This document shows positions 6,799 to 13,544 of a stretch of 36,923 nt of DNA, in pieces (positions within the stretch are counted from its first letter, which is position 1; every line of letters begins with the position of its first letter). The notes under the pieces are model-generated. The model ran no database searches. It was given only the letters and a program-made list of their open reading frames with translations, and was not told the origin of the DNA. The position numbers and the translations under genes are program-made. The stretch covers positions 1-36,923 of the forward strand of contig JAKAOB010000005.1 in assembly GCA_021812305.1 (NCBI GenBank), written 5' to 3'. The DNA comes from Thermoplasmata archaeon. Lineage in GTDB: Archaea; Thermoplasmatota; Thermoplasmata; Lutacidiplasmatales; UBA184.

Positions 6799-7419
6799 AT
6801 GAACGGGATGAACCCCGCCGCGCAGAACGTGGTACAGGCCCTCGCAAACCAGTCGGTTCTCCTGATGAAGATGCAGATCCTCTCGCTCGGGAAGAACTAC
6901 GACGTCATGGACCAGAACCAGACGGTCCTCTGCCGCATCGGCCTCGATTCGAGCCAGAACATGAAGGGCGCGCTGGTCGGCGCGGCGGTCGCGTCCGTCG
7001 CGGGGGACTTCGTGGGGCGCTGGGCGAAGCGCAGCCTCCAGTACACCTACACCGTGAAGGATGCGGCGGGCGCCCTGGCGATGGAGATCCGCAAGGGGTC
7101 CGGGGGCAACAAGACGCAGTTCCTGGTCGTGGATCCCCACGCCGGAGGGTCGTTCGGGACGATCGACATGCAGCGGAGCCTGATCGGGGGCCTCAAGGCG
7201 TCGTGGATCCTCCCGAACGGCCAGCCGGCGATGGCGACCAAGGGCAACATCATCCGGCGCAAGTACCGCATCGTCGACCCGGCCGGCCAAGAGGTCGGAC
7301 GCGTCCGGCACAAGATCCTCGCCATCCGCGACGTCTGGCAGCTCGAGCTGGAGCGCGGAGCGAACCACCTCTACTCCGCCCTGTTCGCGGCGGTGCTGGA
7401 TTTCGAAAAGAAGATGTGA
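6799..7419 (+). CDS. LURP-one-related / phospholipid scramblase-like (tubby-like barrel) protein
   Basis: This 206-residue protein has the layout of LOR/scramblase-family proteins: an N-terminal strand region (MKMQILSLGKNYDVMDQN), an interrupted glycine/alanine segment (MKGALVGAAVASVAGDFVGRWAKR), repeated beta-strands (YTYTVKDAAGALAMEIRKG, KYRIVDPAGQEVGRVRHK) and a C-terminal hydrophobic helix ending in AVLDFEKKM. In the family this helix fills the 12-stranded barrel. Function is unknown in prokaryotes; membrane-lipid or ligand binding is possible. Catalytic residues are not expected. The ATG at 6799 matches a TATA element at leaderless spacing. It converges on the aminopeptidase gene with about 50 bp between, in which a GC-rich hairpin (ACGGCC...GGCCGT) is visible. 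Family assignment is by overall pattern, so moderately sure. Confidence 0.72.
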   Translation: MNGMNPAAQNVVQALANQSVLLMKMQILSLGKNYDVMDQNQTVLCRIGLDSSQNMKGALVGAAVASVAGDFVGRWAKRSLQYTYTVKDAAGALAMEIRKGSGGNKTQFLVVDPHAGGSFGTIDMQRSLIGGLKASWILPNGQPAMATKGNIIRRKYRIVDPAGQEVGRVRHKILAIRDVWQLELERGANHLYSALFAAVLDFEKKM

Positions 7420-7470
7420 CGGCCACGGCCCCCGGGCGCCGGCCGTAGCGCGGACGGATCGCGGCCCCGC

Positions 7471-9987
7471 TCAGGCGGGGATCCCCGCCCGGCGTCGAAC
7501 GGCTCCGAGGACCTCCAGCATCTCGAGCCCCCGATGGAGCCCCCGGGTTCCCTCGGGGAACGACTCGCGCGCGAAGAACGTGCGCACTTCGGCCTCCCGC
7601 CCGAGCCCGACGGTGGGCAGGGTGAAGTTGAGGAGGTTCGACAGCCACCAGCTGCCTTCGGCCCGCTTCTCGTACTGCCGGAGGTTTTGGGCGAGCCACT
7701 CCCAGGCGGGCCCCCACCCGAGCGGGTTGCCGGCGACGCTGCGCAGGGCGTAGCAGGTGTGAACGGTCCGCACGGCCGGGTTCGACAGGCGGCCGAGCGC
7801 GTCGCGCAGCAGCGCTTCGGTGGGAAGCGACCCGATCGAGTACGCCGCCCGCTCGGCGAGGTCGTCGCTCGTCTGCGACGTCAGGTGCGCGAACAGGCCG
7901 TCGACGACGCCGGGACCGCCGGTCCGGGCGTACGCCCGCAGCACCGCGGGGCGGATCGCGCCCGGTACCCGATCGATCTCGCCGAACCGGCCGGCCAAGG
8001 AACGGGCGAGCTCCGGATCGACCGGGACCCGTCCGGCGAGGACGGTCTCCCGGAGGACCGGGTCCGTGTCCGGCTCTCCCGGTCGGGCGTCGAGCCCGAG
8101 CCGGTCCCCCTGGACCCGATGGTACGCCGTGTAGGTCCGCTGGAACGCGGGCAGGTCCCGCAGCAGCGGGCGCAGGGAATGGAGCGAGGCCGTGGTCTCG
8201 GCGACCGTCGGATAGTCGACCGCGTCCTTCACCGCCTCCACCACCTCGAGGTAGTCCCCCAGGGAGAGGTCGCCCGAGAGCAGGAACGCGAGCGAGTCGC
8301 TGACGAACGCCCAGCGGTCGATCGGGTCGAGCGACGCAAGGCGCGCGACGGCCGCCGGGCGCAGCGACGGCTCGTACCAGACCCGGAGGAACGCCGACCG
8401 CCCGGGATTGAGCAGGGGGAGTTCGGTCCCCGTCGCCGGCAGGTCGAGCTCCGCTCCCTCGAACAGGCAGCGGTCGCTCGCGCCGTCCAGCCGGTAGGTC
8501 AGCGGGATCGGCCAGGGCGGGTCGGTCGTTTCCGAGGGGAGGAACGAGAACCGCCGCTGGGTAAGGCGGAAACCGTCCGGCCGCCGTCGCACCTCGATGA
8601 CGGGGAACCCCGGTCGGTCGATCCATGCGCCCATCACCCGGCGGACCGGCTGGTCCGACGACCCCTCGAAGGACCGCCACAGGTCGTCGTCCTTCGCATT
8701 GGCGTACTGGAACTTCTCGAGGTACGCCGTGACCCCCCGACGGAACGGTTCCTCGCCCAGGAAGGCCTCGAGCATCCGGACGATGTTGGCGCCCTTGAAG
8801 TAGGTGATGTCGTCGACGCTCTGGCTGATCTCGCTCGGGTCGCGGATCGTCAGCTTGATCGCGTGGGTCGACCGCTGGGAGTCGGCGAAGTACCCCGGAG
8901 AGGCCCGGATGAGGAACTCGCCCCACGCGTCGCGTCGCAGGTGCAGGCGGTCGGACATCTTCGCCGCGACGAACGTCGTGAAGCTCTCATTGAGCCAGAT
9001 GTCGGTCCACCACTCCATCGTGACGAGGTTCCCGAACCACTGGTGCGCGATCTCGTGGGTGAGGGTCTCGATCGCCCAGCGCACGATCGCGGGGCTCGTC
9101 GTCTCGCCCCAGAGCACCCCGACCTCGGGGAAGGTGATCGCCCCCCAGTTCTCCATCCCGCCCGCCCAGAAGTCCGGCACGGCGATCAGATCGAGCTTGC
9201 GGAACGGGTACGGCCGTCGATAGTACTCCTCGTACCCCCGCAGCACGGGGCCGGCCAGCGCCAACGCGCGGGACCCCTCGGCGGCCTTTCCCGGAGCCGC
9301 CGCCACGCCGACCCGGATCCCCTCGTAGGTCGTCGACACCCGGTCGAACGGGCCGATCCCGAGGTAGACCAGGTAGGTCGACATCGGGGGGGTCGGCGCG
9401 AACGCCCAGACCTTCCGTCCGTCCCGTTCGCTCACGGAGGCGACATCGGCGTTCGCGATGACGGTCAGATCCGGGTCGGTCGCCACCGTGAGGCGGACGA
9501 CGGCCTTGCTCGCCGGATGATCGACGCAGGGGAACAGCCAGCGGCAGCCCAGCGGCTGCATCATCGTCGTGAAGAGCTTGTGCTCGCCGAACCGCGAGAC
9601 GTAAAAGCCGTTCATCACGTCCCGGCGGACGGCCCCCGCGTACTCGATCCGGATCGGCAGGTCGCCGGTGACCGGAGGGCGGAGGACGATCTTCTGACGG
9701 GGCTCGTCGACCGCGTACGGCACCTCGGCCCCCCGGCAGGTGGCGCGATGGACCTCGAGGCCCGCGGCGTCCAGCTCGATGACGGCTCCGGCGTCCCGCA
9801 GCGCGACCGTAACGGTGCCGTGAAACCGCTCCGTCTCCGGGTCGACCTCTAGGTCGACCGCGTACTCCTCGACCTTCGTGGCGGGGCCAGCGTACGGCCC
9901 AACATGAACCTGACGCCGGGCCGAGGCGCCCGCGGCGCCGGCGGCGCCGGGCGCCCCGCCCGCCGGAGGATGCGGGATCGGCCCCAT
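7471..9987 (-). CDS. M1 family zinc aminopeptidase (tricorn-interacting factor F2/F3-like)
   Basis: This 838-residue protein is an M1 metallo-aminopeptidase that trims N-terminal residues from peptides. In Thermoplasma such enzymes (factors F2/F3) finish the products of the proteasome/tricorn system. Domains in order are: N-terminal beta-saddle (EEYAVDLEVDPETERFHG); the catalytic thermolysin-like domain with the exopeptidase motif GGMENWGAIT; zinc site H311-E-I-A-H315 and E334 in NESF, exactly 18 residues on; and a long C-terminal helical domain (ELARSLAGRFGEIDRVP onward). It has no signal peptide, so it should be cytoplasmic. The first 50 residues are an alanine/glycine/proline-rich extension, so the true start may lie downstream of ATG 9987; ATG 10032 is also in frame. 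It is divergent from the OB-fold gene; the promoter is unclear. Confidence 0.93.
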   Translation of the reverse strand: MGPIPHPPAGGAPGAAGAAGASARRQVHVGPYAGPATKVEEYAVDLEVDPETERFHGTVTVALRDAGAVIELDAAGLEVHRATCRGAEVPYAVDEPRQKIVLRPPVTGDLPIRIEYAGAVRRDVMNGFYVSRFGEHKLFTTMMQPLGCRWLFPCVDHPASKAVVRLTVATDPDLTVIANADVASVSERDGRKVWAFAPTPPMSTYLVYLGIGPFDRVSTTYEGIRVGVAAAPGKAAEGSRALALAGPVLRGYEEYYRRPYPFRKLDLIAVPDFWAGGMENWGAITFPEVGVLWGETTSPAIVRWAIETLTHEIAHQWFGNLVTMEWWTDIWLNESFTTFVAAKMSDRLHLRRDAWGEFLIRASPGYFADSQRSTHAIKLTIRDPSEISQSVDDITYFKGANIVRMLEAFLGEEPFRRGVTAYLEKFQYANAKDDDLWRSFEGSSDQPVRRVMGAWIDRPGFPVIEVRRRPDGFRLTQRRFSFLPSETTDPPWPIPLTYRLDGASDRCLFEGAELDLPATGTELPLLNPGRSAFLRVWYEPSLRPAAVARLASLDPIDRWAFVSDSLAFLLSGDLSLGDYLEVVEAVKDAVDYPTVAETTASLHSLRPLLRDLPAFQRTYTAYHRVQGDRLGLDARPGEPDTDPVLRETVLAGRVPVDPELARSLAGRFGEIDRVPGAIRPAVLRAYARTGGPGVVDGLFAHLTSQTSDDLAERAAYSIGSLPTEALLRDALGRLSNPAVRTVHTCYALRSVAGNPLGWGPAWEWLAQNLRQYEKRAEGSWWLSNLLNFTLPTVGLGREAEVRTFFARESFPEGTRGLHRGLEMLEVLGAVRRRAGIPA

Positions 9988-10056
9988 GATTCTATGAGCC
10001 GTGCTCCCATGGGGGAACGCGGCCGTCCCCATCGGGCCGGCCGCGAAGAGGTCACC

Positions 10057-10365
10057 ATGGCCACCGGTAAGCCTCCGGCGACGTTCATCGCCGACCTACG
10101 TCCGAGCCGACTCGCCACGTTCGAGGCGAGCGTCGCCTCGGTCGAGGAGATCCGGGAGATCTCCCTGCGGGACGGTCGGAACCAGCGGGTGCGCAACGCG
10201 CGGCTCAAGGACGCGACCGGCGAGATCGCCCTCGTCCTCTGGGGCAAGGAGGTCGACCTCGTCCGGGAAGGGGACCGCATCCGGATCATCGAGGGCTGGG
10301 TCAAGGACTACCAGGGTCGCCCCCAGGTCTCCCTCGGCCGGGTCGGAAAGCTGGAACGGATCTGA
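10057..10365 (+). CDS. Small OB-fold nucleic-acid-binding protein (RPA/SSB-like)
   Basis: A single OB-fold of about 102 residues as in archaeal RPA-like proteins: RVRNARLKDATGEIALVLWGKEVDLVREGDRIRIIEGWVKDYQGRPQVSL shows the strand 1-5 pattern with the characteristic D-x-TG-x-I-x-L-x-L-W segment and the aromatic W/Y/F positions that stack on single-stranded DNA or RNA. Upstream ATG 10009 is in frame, but ATG 10057 has a Shine-Dalgarno GAGGT about 6 nt before it, and the AT patch TTCTATGAG (9990-9998) would start transcription near 10022, downstream of ATG 10009; so 10057 is chosen. It could act as a stand-alone ssDNA-binding protein or as a subunit of a larger RPA. It converges with the MFS gene, 36 bp away. 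Confidence 0.85.
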   Translation: MATGKPPATFIADLRPSRLATFEASVASVEEIREISLRDGRNQRVRNARLKDATGEIALVLWGKEVDLVREGDRIRIIEGWVKDYQGRPQVSLGRVGKLERI

Positions 10366-10401
10366 GCCGGCGCCGGCCCGTACCGGACGAGGGACGGTCG
10401 C

Positions 10402-11637
10402 TCACGTCGGCGCCCCGCGGTCCTCTTCCGGGGGCCGGATCTCCCGGAACCTTCGGTAGACGGCAAGATCGTACGCGATCTTCACCGAGCCGGCGAAAAG
10501 GAAGGGCGCCGTGAGCCACGGGCCACCGGCCGCGAGGAATGCACCGGTGACCGGACCCCCGAGCGCCTGGGCGCTGCGGGCCGCCGTGGTGTACCCCGCG
10601 GCCGCCGGTCGGGCCGCGCGCGGTACGATCGCCTGGGTGTACGACTGACGTGTCGGCACGTCCATCTGGGAAAGGCAGGCCCGCGCGATCCAGAGGCCCG
10701 AGGCGACCACGAAGCTCGGCCCGAAGGCCACGCAGATCAGCAGGAGGTTCGACGGGATGTGGGTGAAGACCATCGTCCGCAGAAGGCCGAAGCGCCGGGC
10801 GAGGGGAACCGCGAGGAGGAACGACAGTCCCGCCGCCAGGTTGGCGACGAAGAAGACCGCGCCGAGGGCGTCGATCCCCGGGGAGAATCGGACGGCGAAG
10901 TAGTAGACGACGAGGCTGTTGACGATGAGCCCTCCCCCGAAGGCGTCCACCGCGAAGAGCGAGGCGAGCGCGTAGATCCGCTGGCGCACCCCCGGGTCGA
11001 GTCGCGCGGTCGCGGCTCCGGTGGGCGCGACGGCGGACGGTCGCGACAGCCCGACGTAGGCGGGCACCAGGCCGAGGCCGAGCAGCGCATAGAGGAGGGC
11101 CGGGACGTCGTGGGGACCCCCCGGCAGACCGGGAAGCCCGCCGGGAGCCGCCGAGAGCGGGCCGGCGGCCAGCGCTCCGAGCGCCCCGCCGACGTAGCCG
11201 AGGAGGTTGTAGACCGCGAACCACTCCGTGCGGCGGGCCTCCGGTGCGGCGTCGGCCAGGACGGCCTGCTCGAGGGCTCCGAGGGGACCGACATCGCTGG
11301 CCCCCGCCACCAGCCCGCCCAGGGCGACCGCGAGCAGCACCGCCCACGGGTTTCCAAGATCTGCCCAGAGAAGCGCCCCGCCCGCGCTGAACGCCGTCGC
11401 CCCCGCCAGGAACACCGCGCGGCGGCCCCACCGACGCTCCAGGGAAGGCACGGCCAGCGACCAGGCCGAGGCCGCGGCGAGAACGAGCCCAAGGAGCACT
11501 CCGATGACCAGGTCGGAGTAGCCGACCACCGCAAGGTCGAGGGCCAGGACGATCGAGAGCGCCCCGGCCCCGAAGCCCCGCATCGAGCGCGTGAGGAGCA
11601 GGAGCCGGGCGTCCCGCGCCCCACCGAAGGTCAGCAT
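10402..11637 (-). CDS. MFS transporter (12-TM efflux type), downstream of a ChrB-domain gene
   Basis: A major facilitator superfamily transporter of 411 residues with about 12 hydrophobic segments. The loop 2-3 signature appears as LERRWGRRAVFLAG, and the second half shows MDVPTRQSYTQAIVPRAARPAAAGY, typical of MFS drug/metabolite exporters of this sub-type. The ORF track begins at 11895, but the ATG at 11637 (MLTFGGARDARLLL) has GAGGG about 7 nt upstream and begins just before TM1. It lies 73 bp downstream of the ChrB-domain gene on the same strand, so the two may be one operon. That context suggests export of an oxyanion or toxic compound, but the substrate is not determined and it is not a CHR-family (ChrA) permease. 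Confidence 0.88.
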   Translation of the reverse strand: MLTFGGARDARLLLLTRSMRGFGAGALSIVLALDLAVVGYSDLVIGVLLGLVLAAASAWSLAVPSLERRWGRRAVFLAGATAFSAGGALLWADLGNPWAVLLAVALGGLVAGASDVGPLGALEQAVLADAAPEARRTEWFAVYNLLGYVGGALGALAAGPLSAAPGGLPGLPGGPHDVPALLYALLGLGLVPAYVGLSRPSAVAPTGAATARLDPGVRQRIYALASLFAVDAFGGGLIVNSLVVYYFAVRFSPGIDALGAVFFVANLAAGLSFLLAVPLARRFGLLRTMVFTHIPSNLLLICVAFGPSFVVASGLWIARACLSQMDVPTRQSYTQAIVPRAARPAAAGYTTAARSAQALGGPVTGAFLAAGGPWLTAPFLFAGSVKIAYDLAVYRRFREIRPPEEDRGAPT

Positions 11638-11710
11638 TCTGCGCCCTCGCTTCAACGTGCCGTTGCCACCGACGGGGCCATGGGCCGCCCCCTTCCGGAG
11701 CGCGGCCCCT

Positions 11711-12178
11711 TCACGGTGCCGGAGCCGACCGGGAGGCCCCGGCCCCCACCCGCTCCTGGCAGTAGGCGTACAGGGCGTCGTAGACCGGGAACTGCAGGCG
11801 GAGGCTCTCCTCGTCGGTCGGCGTGGTCCGCCGGAAGCCGGTCGCGAGGGCCGCGAGCCCGGCCGACTCGGGGCGCGGTCGGGAGAGACGGGCATCCGCC
11901 CCGCGGACGATCTCGGCGAGGTCGAGGAGGGCCGGGTCGGTGAGGCCGTAGCGCTCGATCACCGCATCGAAGGTCACACGCTCTTCTCCACCGACCGTCC
12001 GATGGTTCAGCTCGGCCCCCGGAGCATCGAAGGCGATCGCACCCTCCCGACGCGCCACTTCGAGGACCGAGGCGGCCGGCACGAACAGGAACACCGCCTT
12101 CGGATCGACGAACCGCCGGATGACCCAGGGGCACGCGACCCGGTCGACCTTCACTTTCTCGCGCGTCACGAACTTCAT
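11711..12178 (-). CDS. ChrB C-terminal-domain protein (chromate resistance-associated)
   Basis: A 155-residue stand-alone version of the ChrB C-terminal domain (COG4275 type). The family signature is clear at the start: DRVACPWVIRRFVDPKAVFLFVP, with the conserved cysteine and arginine pair, then AIAFDAPGAELNHR, followed by VIERYGLTDPALLDLAEIVRGAD. In bacteria ChrB senses or helps respond to chromate, but the biochemical role of the isolated domain is not settled. The start chosen is ATG 12178 (MKFVTREKVKVD), with GAGGTG close upstream; an in-frame extension to 12253 looks non-native. It precedes an MFS exporter gene on the same strand (73 bp gap), suggesting a paired stress-export function without the usual ChrA permease. 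Confidence 0.88.
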   Translation of the reverse strand: MKFVTREKVKVDRVACPWVIRRFVDPKAVFLFVPAASVLEVARREGAIAFDAPGAELNHRTVGGEERVTFDAVIERYGLTDPALLDLAEIVRGADARLSRPRPESAGLAALATGFRRTTPTDEESLRLQFPVYDALYAYCQERVGAGASRSAPAP

Positions 12179-12289
12179 GGACACCTCAGCGCGGGATAGC
12201 ACTTCATCGGATAGCCCCACCCCGACGGTCCGCGCCGGGAAGGAACGGTGCATCCGCGGAGGCCCACGGAAGCCGCGGCAGCGGCCGAG

Positions 12290-12724
12290 CTACGACCCGA
12301 GCTTCGTGCCGCAGTTCGGGCAGTAGGCGAACGGACCGAGGGGGTAGACCCGTCCGCAGCCCTTGCACGCGATGAACGACGAAGGAACGGGCGGCGGCGG
12401 GGGGACCGGCGGCCACGGCGCCGCATAATACCCGGTGGCTCCCGTCGGATAGGCGGGGTTCCGGACCAAGGCCAAGACCAAGCCCACGACCAGGAGGATG
12501 AACCCCACGAACCCCAGCACCACCGCGCCGCCGGCGTAGGGATAGTAGCATCCCGACGAAGGGGCGTAGGACCCGCTCGAATAGACGCAGTAGCCGCCGA
12601 TCGCGACGGCGATGATCAGGAGAAGGATACCGACCACGAGCAGGGCCACCCCGAGCTCTCTGTGCAGATACAGCTCGCGGGCGTTGGGCATCCCATGCAT
12701 CGCTCGGAACCCCTGCCCCTGCAT
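12290..12724 (-). CDS. Small two-TM membrane protein with C-terminal zinc ribbon
   Basis: A 144-residue hypothetical protein. Two hydrophobic segments (ELGVALLVVGILLLIIAVAIGG and AGGAVVLGFVGFILLVVGLVLAL) flank a short loop rich in tyrosine, serine and two cysteines (CVYSSGSYAPSSGCYYPY). A proline-rich linker (PPVPPPPPVPSS) then leads to a cytoplasmic-type zinc ribbon with paired CxxC knuckles (CKGCG and CPNCG). Such architecture is common in Thermoplasmata hypothetical proteins, and the function is unknown. An AGTTAAG patch (12736-12742) on its 5' side looks like a TATA element but would start transcription near 12713. The internal ATGs at 12700 and 12691 are therefore alternatives to ATG 12724. 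Confidence 0.75.
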   Translation of the reverse strand: MQGQGFRAMHGMPNARELYLHRELGVALLVVGILLLIIAVAIGGYCVYSSGSYAPSSGCYYPYAGGAVVLGFVGFILLVVGLVLALVRNPAYPTGATGYYAAPWPPVPPPPPVPSSFIACKGCGRVYPLGPFAYCPNCGTKLGS

Positions 12725-13016
12725 CGCGTCGGGGGAGTTAAGCCGGTGTCCTCCCTACGCACGCGCCCCCCGTGCCCCCGACCCCGCCGTCGGCCCATCG
12801 GGGCCGGCTCGGGCCCGACGTACAGTCGCTCCCCGCATCGACCCCGCCGCACGGACGCCGCCGGAGGAGGGGGCGCCGCGCGGGCCGGCCCGCCCGACCC
12901 TCCGGGCCGACGGCGACCCGCGGCGGTTCCCGGGGATCTCTCCGCCCGCCCTCTGCACGAGCGCCGTGGCACCTCCCCGAGGAGGTGGGGGCGCCGGTTA
13001 CCCCCGGTTCCGCACA
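12725..13016. other. Divergent intergenic region
   Basis: About 290 bases between the zinc-ribbon membrane protein and marR. Apart from the TATA-like AGTTAAG at its left edge and the marR promoter at its right edge, it is almost pure GC and holds only arginine/proline-rich shadow ORFs. A GC-rich hairpin-forming stretch (ACCTCCCCGAGGAGGT, 12971-12986) is visible, and its function is unknown. Confidence 0.4.
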
Positions 13017-13026
13017 TAGTTAAGTA
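13017..13026 (+). promoter_or_regulatory. TATA element of the marR-MFS operon
   Basis: TAGTTAAGTA is centred about 26 nt upstream of the marR ATG at 13047, consistent with a leaderless transcript starting at or next to the ATG. Confidence 0.6.
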
Positions 13027-13029
13027 GCT

Positions 13030-13039
13030 CAATATTTTG
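13030..13039 (+). promoter_or_regulatory. Candidate MarR operator (imperfect palindrome)
   Basis: CAATATTTTG matches its own reverse complement at 8 of 10 positions and lies between the TATA element and the predicted start of transcription of marR. Flanking GTAGCT direct repeats (13025 and 13041) add to the pattern. Binding there would block initiation, as expected for MarR autoregulation. The assignment to MarR is inference. Confidence 0.4.
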
Positions 13040-13046
13040 GTAGCTG

Positions 13047-13544
13047 ATGCAATCCATGACCCCACCTCGAGCCTCGGTGGCGACACCCCCGGTCCAGGAC
13101 GTCGAGGAGCTCCTGGCGAGCCTGTACGGGGCGACCCACGCCGTGCGGGATCGCCTGCGGGACGAACTGGAACGGACCGGACTGTCCGCGCCCACGTTCT
13201 GGGCCCTTCACCACATCGTCACCGAGGGTCCGCGCAACGTCGGCCAGGTCGCCGCCGCGTGTGTGGTGACCTCGGCCAATGTGAGCACGGCCGTTGAGGA
13301 TCTCGTGGCCGCGGACCTCGTACGGCGCGCGCGGGCCGACGGCGACCGCCGGGTGGTGCTCCTGACCCCCACTCCGCGTGGCCGCAGCCTCCATCGGGCG
13401 GTCTGGGAGCGGGTCTCCCAGCGCCTGGCGACCAGCCTGACCGGGCTCGCACCGGCGGAGCTCGACGCGGCGACGCGGGTGCTCCACCGCCTGTCCCACG
13501 ATGGGGCCGAGCTCCGAAGGATACCGGAGGTGCCGGCCGTATGA
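13047..13544 (+). CDS. MarR-family transcriptional regulator
   Basis: A 165-residue winged-helix dimeric repressor of the MarR family, which usually responds to phenolic or toxic ligands and controls efflux pumps. Visible parts are the N-terminal dimerisation helices (VEELLASLYGATHAVRDRLRDEL), the helix-turn-helix (RNVGQVAAACVVTSANVSTAVEDLVAADLV) and the wing (RRARADGDRRVVLLTPTPRG). Length is typical. The ATG at 13047 is about 26 nt from a TATA element (leaderless). Its stop codon overlaps the ATG of the downstream DHA2 pump (ATGA), so the two are translationally coupled, and MarR very probably regulates that pump. A palindrome inside the promoter is the likely autoregulatory site. Confidence 0.93.
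   Translation: MQSMTPPRASVATPPVQDVEELLASLYGATHAVRDRLRDELERTGLSAPTFWALHHIVTEGPRNVGQVAAACVVTSANVSTAVEDLVAADLVRRARADGDRRVVLLTPTPRGRSLHRAVWERVSQRLATSLTGLAPAELDAATRVLHRLSHDGAELRRIPEVPAV

Noticed and set aside
7534-9852. 772-residue plus-strand ORF antisense to the aminopeptidase gene
   Set aside because: Translation is rich in R, D, E, H, P and V without any family motif. The minus strand carries full M1 zinc and GxMEN motifs. High GC makes long antisense ORFs common.
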